From Macrothele yani (lineage: Eukaryota; Arthropoda; Arachnida; Araneae; Macrothelidae), in contig CM076991.1 in assembly GCA_039090855.1 (NCBI GenBank), forward strand, positions 106,156,021-106,220,020: DNA of 64,000 nucleotides, read 5' to 3'. The notes beneath the pieces are model-generated. The model did not search any database, was not told where the DNA came from, and worked only from the letters and a program-made list of their open reading frames with translations. The position numbers and the translations under genes were made by a program. The first letter of the stretch is position 1. Each line of letters starts with the position of its first letter. Below are positions 37,200 through 47,229 of this stretch, piece by piece.

Positions 37200-37745
37200 G
37201 ATGAAGAAATTAGTCGGCGTATAAAATTTGCCTGGAGAGCTTTTGGAAGAAACAGCATAATTTTCAAGAGCAATATGCCATTATGTCTTAAAAGAAAAGT
37301 GTTTGATCAATGCATCCTTCCAGTGCTTACGTATGGTGCAGAGACGTGGACCTTAACTAAAAAAGACATACAAAGACTGCAGACAACTCAAAGAAGCATG
37401 GAGAGACACTTGCTTGGTGTAACTAAAAGAGATAAGAACAGGAACTCGTGGATCAGAAAAATGACAAGAGTGGAAGACATCATGATCAGAGTAAAATCTC
37501 TGAAATAGCATTGGGTTGGACATATTGCCAGAAGGACAGACCATCGCTGGACAGCTGGAATTTTAGACTGGATTCCAAGGGACAGGAAAAGACCCAGAAG
37601 AAGACCACATGTGAGATGGGTGGATGAAATTCGAAAGTATGCGGGAGTAACATGGAAAAGACTGGCACAAGACAGACCGTTGTGGAAGAAACTTGGGGAG
37701 ATCTTCGTCCAGCAGTGGTTTGATAATGGTTGACAATGATGAAAG
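37200..37745 (+). pseudogene. RTE-type LINE tail, copy 2
   Basis: It is homologous to 11890-12440, and better preserved. It reads RKVFDQCILPVLTYGAETWT and the KMTRVEDIMIRVKSLK segment, then a TAG at 37506 and the WIPRDRKRPRRRPHVRW / MAQDRPLW-type end, finishing at GGTTGACAATGATG. It lies inside the hAT element, so it was either inserted into it or captured by it. Confidence 0.82.
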
Positions 37746-37989
37746 ATGAGGATGTAGAAAAACAGTCAGTTGCCTAGGATTACGTGCACGACAGGCGTCA
37801 GCATTTATTCACAGCAGCCGCAGATCTTGTGAAAGAGGGTGATTTCATCAAGTGATTTATTTTAGTTTTGGGCAAAGCAATTACACGTATTGTCAAATCT
37901 ATTACTTAAAAAGTTAAAACTACAATGCTCTAGATACCACCATTACTTTTGCAGACACTCTCCGTGACTTCCTATCCCGCCCCCAACCA

Positions 37990-38049
<60 letters not shown>
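37990..38049. repeat. (CA)n microsatellite
   Basis: A pure CA tract of about 60 bp inside the hAT-type element. Confidence 0.98.
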
Positions 38050-38052
<3 letters not shown>

Positions 38053-38859
38053 GAGAAATGCATCCCCCATCGTGTTCGAAATCCTGGGAAACTACTGTGC
38101 TTAGGGGTACTGAAGTATATCCTGCGAGGGGGAGGGGGCGCACGTTGTGCTAGTTACGCCACTGCACGCTGCACGTTATGAGTCCACAAAAGGAAGATTT
38201 ATTTCTAAAATCCTCATGAATAAAAATTAAGCAACCCCCCTGCCACTGGCGCCAACTACGGGGGTGCTCAGGGGCTTAAGCACCCCTTGAAATCATTTGG
38301 GGGTTGCTCCGCACCCCTACGAATTTTTGTTACACTGGCGTGCAAAAATTAAGGACGAGACGGTTTTTCGAATGCAACGTCATGCGGAAGTGCCCCACAT
38401 CGACTCAAATCATATCATAAGATCCCCAAGATGTAAGAATATGGAACAAGTGAGCAAAACCGTCCAAACAAGGAATCTAAATGATACAAAGGCACTTTAT
38501 TGAAAAGGTAGCTTCGAGCACAACTGGACAGAAGACAGAAACGTCCATGTGACAGGCAACTGCCAAGAAAAATCCAGTCTTTAGTAGGGTATATGATCAC
38601 TCCTGACTGCGTTGCAGGATTTACAACGTCTGTCCAGGCTGAGGACGAGGTTGTCAAGGAGCTGTTGAGGCATCGTGGCCCATTCCTCTTGTAGCGCCAA
38701 TCACAGCTGCGGAATCGTTGCTGGCGGCTGGTGACGTGCTGCCAAGAGTCTATCGAGAAGGTCCCACACGTGTTCGATTGGATTTAGGTCCGGGGACCTT
38801 GCGGGCCAATCCATGCGTTGAATATCTTCACTCGCCAACAGCTCTGCGACAGCCACTGT

Positions 38860-38944
38860 ATGTGCGTCTGTTTAGAGGCGCTGTGGGTCCTGAGTTCCAT
38901 GAAGAGGAACTCAGGACCCACAGCACCTCTAAACAGACGCACAT
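38860..38944. repeat. 39-bp inverted repeat inside the Tc1 transposase
   Basis: Arms at 38860-38898 and 38906-38944 are complementary with one mismatch, around a 7-bp spacer. Confidence 0.95.
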
Positions 38945-39051
38945 GAGGCAGGAGAACCTCTGTACAATAGCGGACACCAGTGACTGAACCTCCTTGGTTC
39001 AGTACGGCTACCAAGCATGATACCGCCCCAAACGAGAACTACGGTACCTCC

Positions 39052-39165
39052 AAACCGGTCCCTTTCGATGATGTTGGAGTAACATGGAAAACCGGTCCCT
39101 TTCGATGATGTTGGAGTAACACATCTGGAGAGAGCAGGGGTGTTCCCTGCTCTCTCCAGATGTGT
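39052..39165. repeat. Direct duplication plus 21-bp hairpin in the Tc1 transposase
   Basis: AACCGGTCCCTTTCGATGAT and the following 14 bp occur twice in a row. Then ACACATCTGGAGAGAGCAGG (39119 on) is mirrored exactly at 39145-39165. Confidence 0.95.
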
Positions 39166-39750
39166 ATACGTCCAGAATCGCTCGTCAGACTAAATCGGCT
39201 CTCATCCGTAAAGAGAACTCGACCCCATTGCTGATGTGTCCAGTTCTTGTGTTCCTGGCACCCCAGAAACCGTCGTCTCCGATGAGCAGGCGTTAATGGT
39301 ACACACCGTACTGGTCGTCGTGCAAATAGACCACCTTTATGCAGCCTCCTGGCCACGGTAAAACGCGATAATGGACGTCCAGTTGTCTGTTGCATGTGCC
39401 TTGCGATTTCTCCCGCTGTCTGGCGTCTGTCTTGTCTCGCCTGTAGGACAACATACCGGTCGTCCGCCGCCGTGGTTGCTCGTGGACGACCACTGCTAAA
39501 CTCTCGGCCGGCTGTTCCTGTCGTTTGAAATGCTCTCCATGCTCGTGAAACGATGCTGTGAGCGATCCCGAACTCCTTGGCCACACTAGTCCCACTTCGA
39601 CCTTCTTCCAACTTCCCAATAACGCGACCTCGGGTAAAGTCACCCAGATGTCGTCTATTGGATTGCCTGTTGGCCATATCACACGGTGGCAGCAACTCGA
39701 CGTCGTTCAAACCGATGTGCACCGTGCAATAATTTTCACCGAATTGCTGA

Positions 39751-40089
39751 TCACGATCATATGTAGAGGATTTTAGGAAGGGAGTGTCTGACCCCAGGTC
39801 TTAAAAAACCCTTAGAAATAGGAAGCTACGAGATTTGGGCTAGAGTGCCCGATAGGAAAGTGACACGGAAGCGAAGTAGAAAGGGGGAGGAAGACGCCCT
39901 TATCTATTACCGGGGGGGGGCAGTACCCGGGGTCCGACGGCTTAACGTGCCCATCCGACGTACGACGGATATTTAGTGGATCGAGCGTTCGTACCTGCCT
40001 GGGATCGAGCGTTCGTACCTGCCTGGGATCGAACCTGAGGTCATTTCCGTGGCAGTCACGAACGTTGCCCATCGGCCACTTGCGGCACT
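39751..40089 (-). mobile_element. tRNA-derived SINE, copy 2, inside the Tc1 element
   Basis: It is flanked by the exact 10-bp TSD GAATTGCTGA (39741-39750 and 40090-40099). It is the same family as 28826-29118 and 56932-57224. It has an internal direct duplication of GATCGAGCGTTCGTACCTGC near 39980-40027. The tRNA-like head is at the high-coordinate end. Confidence 0.9.
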
Positions 40090-40299
40090 GAATTGCTGAG
40101 CGTACACCGCCCGTGTGCTTTATACCCTTCCGACAACCCCCCCCCCCTTCCTACGCCATGCTGCATATATGCACATGCCCTACCGTACCGCAACCCTAGT
40201 CTATCTCCTGAGTGGTCTTTCGGTCCGTTCTGCCTGCTCGTTTCGCTGTTATGCTAATTTCTCCTCTTCGTCCTTAATTTTTGCACACCAGTGTATATG

Positions 40300-42430
40300 C
40301 AGGAACCGAAGTGTGTGAGTACAGCATTAACTACGAACAATCAGGTATCCTTTCTTGAATAATCTTTTATCCTTTCTTGGATAAGTAGAATGCGAGAATT
40401 TCAGCATGTGCATTAAGTTAAAACAAAATGGCGATTATTTTTCTGACAAATATTATGAGAGCATGTAAGAATGAATATTAGTTTTAAGCATTACGACACC
40501 ACATTTTTGCGTGCATGTTATGAAAGAATTTAAGCTTGAATATTGATTTTAAATAATATGGTTACCCATGAATAATAATTTTAAGTAATAAGGATGTGAT
40601 CCTCTTTCAGAAAAGAAGCATGCCTGCATTTAAGCATGAGATTAATTTCAATTCTCGACCCCAATTTCATCCTTTTTATCTTTCCTAGGTATTACACGAG
40701 AATTTTTGCAAAGTCATTAAGTTCAAACAATACAGCTATCTCTTTTCGTATAAACATTTTGAGGACTTTATGTATGAATTTTAAACAATACGGGGATTCA
40801 TTTTCTGATAAATGTTGCGAGAGAATTAAGCATGGAAATTAATTTTGAACAATAAGCCGAATTATCTTCCTTTTTGGACAAGTGTTATGCACAGATTTAA
40901 ATCTTAATATTAATGTTAAATCGTTTTTATTGATGAGCGAGAGCTGTTGTACATACAGAACTAACTCTGTACAAATTTTGATTACAAACAAAACGCTACA
41001 ACGATCAATACAAGTTATGCAAGAATTTAAGCATGAGTATTAGCTTTTAAACAATAGAGATGTTCTAACCTGCACTTTCACATCGTGCAAGAATTTGAGA
41101 ATCGATATAAAATAATACAGTGATCATTTTTCGGATAAATATCATGAGAGAATTCAAGCTTAAGCAATAATAATTAAAAAAAAAAAACGTACGATGATCT
41201 TTTTGAGACATGGGCAGACGTCTACATATGTATTACACCGATAATTTAAATGGGCTTGTTAATTTTAAACAATTTCGATAGTATTGTGCTCCTTTAAATG
41301 GAACAGAAGTTTTGAGCTAATAAGTTACATTAAAACAATAACATTTTGTGTGAAACTGAATAAATTTCGCTCCACGGATGACTTGTAATCTATAATTTCG
41401 TTATCGAAAAAAAAAAAAAAAAAAAAAAAGAACGATTCACGTGATATTACGTTCAGCTTTTCTCTGCTATTTGCGTCATCAATGCAATTGTTTCTCGAAC
41501 TCGAAGCTTTCCAGTGAGTCGTCGCCGAAGCATTTTGAGCTGCACTGTGGGCTATTCTTATCGAGTCGATTCCCAAGCTTTCTTTCCTTTTCGGAACTCT
41601 TAAAGGGTTTTAATGAATAGACGAACATTTCTGAAGACAATCCGATATCATGAACTTGGAAGGGTGCTCGCTCGTGAAAGCGCGCAACTTCCAGTCATTA
41701 AAACTTTTTGATTCGTTTTGTATTTTCTAGCCGTGCTTTGATAAACCGATATGACCTATTGTCTCATCCACTTTAATCACAGTCACGTCGGCTCATTATT
41801 ACTGGAGTAATAGCATTGTTGACGTAATTGATGTTTCGGGTATTTGCGTTTCCGAACCTGAAACCGAGCTGAAGAACACGAAAGCAGAACAAAGATAAGC
41901 GGCGGACTCGTGAATGTGAGGTAATTCAAACAATGTGATGCTTCGCTGAACCAATCAACAGGAAAAGACGATACTTTAATGAAAGATTGGAGATTCTGAG
42001 CATTTTGCCTTTTTTTTTATTAATAATCGTTTCGCCGTAGCTTGCATCTCTATTGTTATCATGCGACCAGAGAGAGAAAAATTTGAGAAATAAAAATTTA
42101 GAAGCAAATTGAGCTTCTAGTTTTTTGTTTCCGAAAAGTGCTTAAAAATTTTAAGCAATTTCTGATAACCAGCTCAGTTGGCGTTTTGATATAAAGCATA
42201 TCGTTCTTGTATATTTTCTTTCCTTCTTTTTTTTTTTTTTTTTTTTTGAATCTTCGTAAGTCTAATACACTGAAATGCCACTGAATTAGACAGCAGAAAT
42301 TATGCAAATACTTGGGTTATATCCCGCATGCTCCGACGAAACTGTGGTTAAATAAAGCCATGGCAGTCACAGTTTCCCCAACAATGATCGATTACATGCG
42401 TTATGGGTAGGGCGATTTTCATGCTTTAAA
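40300..42430. other. Unassigned 2.1 kb
   Basis: AT-rich DNA with a loosely recurring motif (for example CAATACGG..GATTC..TTCTGATAAA and GAGAGAATT..AAGCATG) about every 80-110 bp from 40380 to 41290. This suggests an old, diverged tandem repeat. No gene recognised. Confidence 0.4.
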
Positions 42431-43500
42431 AACAGACGGCAGATTGTAGGTCCCTTAGGAGGGTCACTCCATCTCGGAAAACCTTAGTACACTGGAGCTT
42501 TCCCGTGCTACAGTGTCCAGAATGCTTCGGGAATACAAAATTCTGGCAGAAAAACAAGCTCCCGAATGAACTGCATACAAGTGTACCAGCCTTGACGGCA
42601 CGTGGTGTATGCTGTTTACACCGCGTTTGAACTGATAGGCACAAGACAATACCACGAATCACCACCGATTTGAAAAGTGAATCAAATCACCATGTCAGTC
42701 CAAGGAAAGTGCAACGTTCTGTTAAATGCCCAGGGTTCTGGTGTCGCCCGCCCTCAAGAGTTCCGCTATTAACAGCCCCGACACCGGGCTAAACACACTT
42801 TGCCAGGGCGAAAGCACACCAACACTGGTCCACAGAGAACTGGAATCGGATAGCTTGGAGCGATAAATCCAAATTTAAACTGCATGGAAGCCGATGGGAG
42901 AGTGCGGATCTGGCGTCAACCTCATGAAGTTATGGTCCCTTCATGTCAAGCTGGAACAGTACAGGCAGGAGGTGGCTCAACGATGGTCTGGGAGAAATGA
43001 ATCGAGATTTAAACTGCATCGAGCCGATGGGAGAGAGCGGATCTGGCATCAATCTCATGAAAGCTATGGTCCCTTCATGTCAAGCTGGAACAGTACAGGC
43101 TGATGATGGCTCAGTGTTGATCTGTGATGTCTTCAGCTGGACTGCTTTAGTATCTTTGATACCTGTACAGTCAACTTTGAATGCCTCCAAATATGTGAGC
43201 ATCCTAACTGACCATTTGCACCCATTCACCTCCACCATGAATCCCAGTAGCAATGGCGTATTCCAGCAAGATAATTGCCCATTCCACAGGTCCCAACTGG
43301 CTACTGCGTGGTCACAAGAGCATTGCAGTGAATCTGAAATGTTTCAGTGGTCACCAAGAAGCCTGGTTTCAAACCTAGTCGAACATCTTTGCGATATCGT
43401 CGAACAATCTGTTCGGGCACGTGTTCCATCGGCTACGAACATCAGCGAATTATAGACAGTTTTTCGATTCTGCAGATACTTCAAGAACCATTGTATTTCA
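42430..43500 (+). pseudogene. Decayed Tc1-like transposase with internal duplication
   Basis: The N-terminal part reads LSTLELSRATVSRMLREYKI near 42480-42550. The catalytic part is open from about 43085 to 43455, with LICDVFSWTALVSLIPV, FQQDNCPFHRSQ (second Asp) and FQWSPRSLVSNLVEHL (normally SPDLNPVEHL, with the catalytic Glu kept). Several stops and shifts lie between. A 134-bp segment is tandemly duplicated (units at 42866 and 43000). Terminal repeats were not found. Confidence 0.75.
42866..43120. repeat. 134-bp tandem duplication within the Tc1-like gene
   Basis: Two adjacent copies share GGTCCCTTCATGTCAAGCTG and AACAGTACAGGC, with about 10% divergence. Confidence 0.85.
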
Positions 43501-43599
43501 AACTTAAAGTAAGCCAAAAGGTGCATGCTATCAGTTCGCGTTCACACACTAACAGCAACAGAACCACGAAACTTTGTAGGCATGTAGGGCCATAGCCGA

Positions 43600-44812
43600 A
43601 TTTTTGCACCTCGTCGCCCTTTTTTTTGAAATTCGATTTAGTTTGCGAGAAATTAAATTTTTAAATTTCACAAAATTCTCTATTTCGCGATGGGATCCAT
43701 TTTAAAAAATGGATATATGGCAAACTATAGATCATAACGCATTGCAATTTTTACAGCATGAACTCACAACTATCATCTCTCTTTTAAAAAAATTAAGAAA
43801 AATCATTTTCTATTTTTTAAGCATTTTTTAAAGACGCAAAGGAAAGGAACGAATGGCTTCCTCTATCTTCAATGGTAACCACACAGGAAAATTCTGGTCC
43901 GGTGACCTGCTGAAATGGTGACGCAGCTATTTTTAGCACTCTTTTCTCATTGGGTGAAAGGACAGGTTACAATCAAACTGGTAATGACGCAATGCTTAAT
44001 GAGGTAGCGATCGCTTTTAAATGTCGGCGTTTTCCACCGGCATAAAATAAAATAAAATAAAAATGGTGGCTATGGAGCATTTCTCTGCTTGAAATTTTTG
44101 CGAATTTTTCGACTACTTCTACATGACCTGGAGATTTTAAAATTGGCATGTTGATAGGACTTAAGGTCCGACTACCTGAAGAGTCCGAAAAAAAAAATCA
44201 AAATGGCAGCTTTGGAAGATTCTCTGTGCTTGAATTTCTCGTGAATTGTTCGACCACTTTTCAATAACCTTGATATTTGAAAATCGGCATGCTGATAGTC
44301 CTTAAGGCCTGGATACCTATAAAAATCTAAAACCCAAACAGTTCAAAAGGGAGGCTTGCCTTTACTGTTCAAAAAGCTGATAGGTTTAAAGATAAAGGTT
44401 TCTCCAGAAACGTTGAAATGCTGTAAAAATTCCATAAAATTTTGATTTAAAATTAAGGGGCGCCAAAGCCTGATCCGTTTTACGTCAAACCGTATGCATT
44501 GACGTCACGAATCTGTTTTAAATCGTGAAACTTTTACAGATCTTAAATTACTTTTCTTTCCCTTAATTACTTTTCCTTTCTTTAATTTTATGTTCAAAAA
44601 TTACAGATTCACCGTTGGAAGAACGGGCACGACTGCTAGCGACAAAAGAAAAAAAAATCATCATCGTGCAATGCAATTAGAGTTTTACCTTGAACGTGAC
44701 TGTGACTCCCGAGTCTTTCTGGCTCAGTGGTTAAGAAGCGCGGTTTTAGTTGTGCTAACCCAAACGACCTCTAAACTAACTCCAACCCCACCTGTGCGAA
44801 AGGGTTTTCTTG
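43600..44812. other. Unassigned 1.2 kb
   Basis: No gene recognised. A motif (TGGCAGCTTTGGAAGATTCT / TGGTGGCTATGGAGCATTTC, with ..GACC..TTGATA..AAATCGGCATG..TGATAG) occurs twice, at about 44063 and 44202, about 140 bp apart. Confidence 0.4.
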
Positions 44813-45830
44813 TAGAGGTCTGCACGGGCCTTAATTTCAAAATCTCGGCCCGGTCCAAGCCCGCACGTCCAAGGCCCGGCCCGTTTCAAATTTTTTAATT
44901 AAAGCCCGGCCCATAAAATTTCAGCAATTACTAACACACGAATTTGACACCCGGTGAGCTCGGTCATTCGACTTCATAACTGCTACACGTATTCTATTAC
45001 AGTAAACGTTAATTCTATATATTTCTGTGACTCTGTATAAGTCACGTGACGTCAGGGGTAGGGGGGGGCTTGTATACTCAAAAATAGTGAATGTAAACGA
45101 CAATTTCCATGCCTTTCAAATTTCCTGGGTTTTCAAATCATTATTGCTTACCGCCAGACCCGGAATATCCTTGGGGATAAGGGGTGGGGTTAATTCGAAA
45201 AGTACGAAATATCCAGAATTATGAGTCCGATCGTTCTACTTTACATTGTCTACTAGCACATATTCTTCGAAAGCAAATTTTTTCACGAAAATCTTTCGCT
45301 TTCTTAAACTCCATAATAAGTATGGAAGAGTATTTATCAGCAACAATGAACTGAGCATGTGCTAGGGAAAACAACGACAGACTGCCCAGCTAACCAGTGT
45401 CACAGAAGGTTTGAAAACGGCTGGGCTGGGATACCTAAGCGTTCATTTGCCATCTGCTGACTCCCTGAGAGTACAAATGGGAAAAATATGGCACAGATTT
45501 ATACACAGAAGTAAGTTTCTCCCAGCCCATTTCTCCCGTGCCATTTAAGACAACTTAAAAGCTTTTCACATATCTAGAGAACAAAGTGCCGCCGACCAGA
45601 ACAATAAAAAAGATCGTCTGCGAGCGGGTGGCTCGGTTTAAAAAAACGCTGCAGTTAATAGCCTGCCCTGAAGCATGACAGGAGGGTAAAAGTTAGAGAG
45701 AAGGGACCACATTCACATTGAAAAACTAAGAGAGCTAATCCACTCCAATTGTTTTGTAGAAAGGGAGAATGTCATAAAAATTCTATTTCTTCCAACAGCA
45801 GAAATTATTCAATCTTATCCTGCTCCTGTA

Positions 45831-47143
45831 CACAGTGCGTCAAAGAAGTTTTAAGACTGGCGCTAGATTTCAGCCTACGGTGGCGCCACCAGTGTAATCG
45901 CAAATGCGTTATAAACCGTGACCATCTGCTTGCTTTCTGCCAAAAGTACTGCGCAGTTGTTAAAGTAACTCAAACGAAACGGCCGTTCATTAGACAAGTA
46001 AAATTTTTTTCATGTTGAATTATTAAGATGGAACAAAGGGCTGTTATTAAATTTAACGCAAAACTTGGTAAAAGTGCCTAAGAAACGTACCAAATGATGA
46101 AACAAGTTTACGGTGAGTTTTGTTTAAGTAGATTAAACGTTTTCCTGTGGCACAAACGTTTTTTGGACAGAAGAGAGACGCTAGAAGATGATAAGCATAC
46201 CGGAAGACCAAGTTCATATAGGACACCTGATATTATTGAAAAAGTGCGTGATTTCGTGGCAAACAATCGATGTGCGTCACTAAGAATGATGGAAGAGTCT
46301 TTAAACATCAACAAAGAAACGATTCGAACCATCCTGTATGAAGATTTGGGCAAATTAAAGTCTGTGCTAAATTTGTTCCAAACGCGTTAACCAATGAACA
46401 AAAATCAAGGAGAAGTTCACATTGCAGAGACATCATTTCAGCCGCTGAAAATGATCCAAACTTCTTAAAATCAATTGTTACAGGTGATGAAACATGGTGT
46501 TTTCAATATGATCCTAAAACAAAGCGACAAAGTGCGGAATGGAAGTCAAAAAACTCGCCACAAGCCAAAAAAACAAAAAAAGTTCCATCGAAAATCAAAG
46601 CAATGCTCATTACATTCTTCGATAGTAAGGGTATTATCCACAAAGAATTTGTTCCAAGTGGACAAACAATTACTGGTGAGTTTTATATAAATGTTTTGAG
46701 GCGTTTGATGGGCAGAATTCGTCGCATTCGTCCAGAATATCGAGATGAAAACAGTTGGTGTTTGTCGCACGATAATGCACCCAGTCACACACCTCACTTC
46801 TTGTTCGTAGATTTTTGGCGAAAAATAACGTCTGTGTGTTGAATCATCCACCGTATTCGCCTGATTTAGCACCCTGCGACTTTTTTTGTTCCCAAAACTT
46901 AAAATGACGTTTAAAGGGTGTTATTTTGATGATATTTCGACCATACAAACAGCTTCGACGCGTGCTTTGGAGGCAATTCCGCAAAGTGAACTGGAACAGG
47001 CATTCGAATCATTATTAAATCGCCGTAACAAGTGTATTCAAGCCGGAGGGACTTATTTTGAATAAAAAACCAAAACAAATTATAATTTCTTGTTTCTATT
47101 TCATTTGACAGACCCAGTCTTAAAAATTCTTTGACGCACTGTG
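45831..47143 (+). mobile_element. mariner transposon with both ends
   Basis: The ends are CACAGTGCGTCAAAGAAGTT and (minus strand) CACAGTGCGTCAAAGAATTT, both continuing TTAAGACTGG. They are flanked by TA at 45829-45830 and 47144-47145. At 1313 bp it has the usual mariner length. Confidence 0.93.
46028..47064 (+). pseudogene. mariner transposase, frameshifted
   Basis: It starts MEQRAVIKFNAKLGKSA, then a TAA at 46079. HTH-containing sequence continues with KHTGRPSSYRTPDIIEKVRD. A shift after 46380 leads to TGDETWCFQYDP (first Asp) in a new frame, then KIKAMLITFFDSKGIIHKEF and SHDNAPSH (second Asp). A further shift near 46840 leads to HPPYSPDLAPCDFF (third Asp, DD34D type). Nearly all of a 345-residue mariner transposase is present but it is broken in at least three places. 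Confidence 0.9.
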
Positions 47144-47229
47144 TATGTTGTGCGATTTCCAAACGAGAAAGGCACCGTACTGCGATTGTTTTGCTCATAA
47201 AAAAATCCCCCAAAAAACCTGCTTGGCCC

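Larger units (their letters stand above)
36828..38164. mobile_element. Non-autonomous hAT-type element carrying an RTE tail
   Basis: The ends are CAGTGGCGTAACTA and its reverse complement. They are flanked by the exact 8-bp duplication CACGCTGC (36820-36827 and 38165-38172), the TSD length of hAT transposons. No hAT transposase is present. The interior is largely an RTE LINE tail (37200-37745) plus a CA microsatellite. Confidence 0.82.
38590..39722 (-). pseudogene. Tc1-like transposase, rearranged
   Basis: The gene begins in the segment MANRQSNRRHLGDFTRGRVI with the paired-like helix-turn-helix (TSVAKEFGIAHSIVSRAW), GRPR linker, second HTH (PLSRFTVARRL) and LFTDESRFSL, which carries the first catalytic Asp. 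Near 39180 the sequence is replaced by a hairpin and duplicated segment. Near 38900 a second hairpin replaces the expected D-N-A-R-P-H block. The C-terminal end resumes as DWPARSPDLNPIEHVWDLL with the catalytic Glu (about 38745-38810). It cannot encode an active enzyme. Confidence 0.88.
38333..40293 (-). mobile_element. Tc1-like transposon with both ends
   Basis: The ends are CACTGGCGTGCAAAAATTAA at the left and CACTGGTGTGCAAAAATTAA read on the minus strand at the right, each flanked by TA (38331-38332 and 40294-40295). The transposase lies on the minus strand. A SINE sits at 39751-40089. Confidence 0.9.

Noticed and set aside
38232..38300. CACTGGCGCCAACTACGGGG region as a transposon end
   Set aside because: A similar GGGGGTGCTTAG stretch occurs near 25971, but no paired terminal repeats were found.
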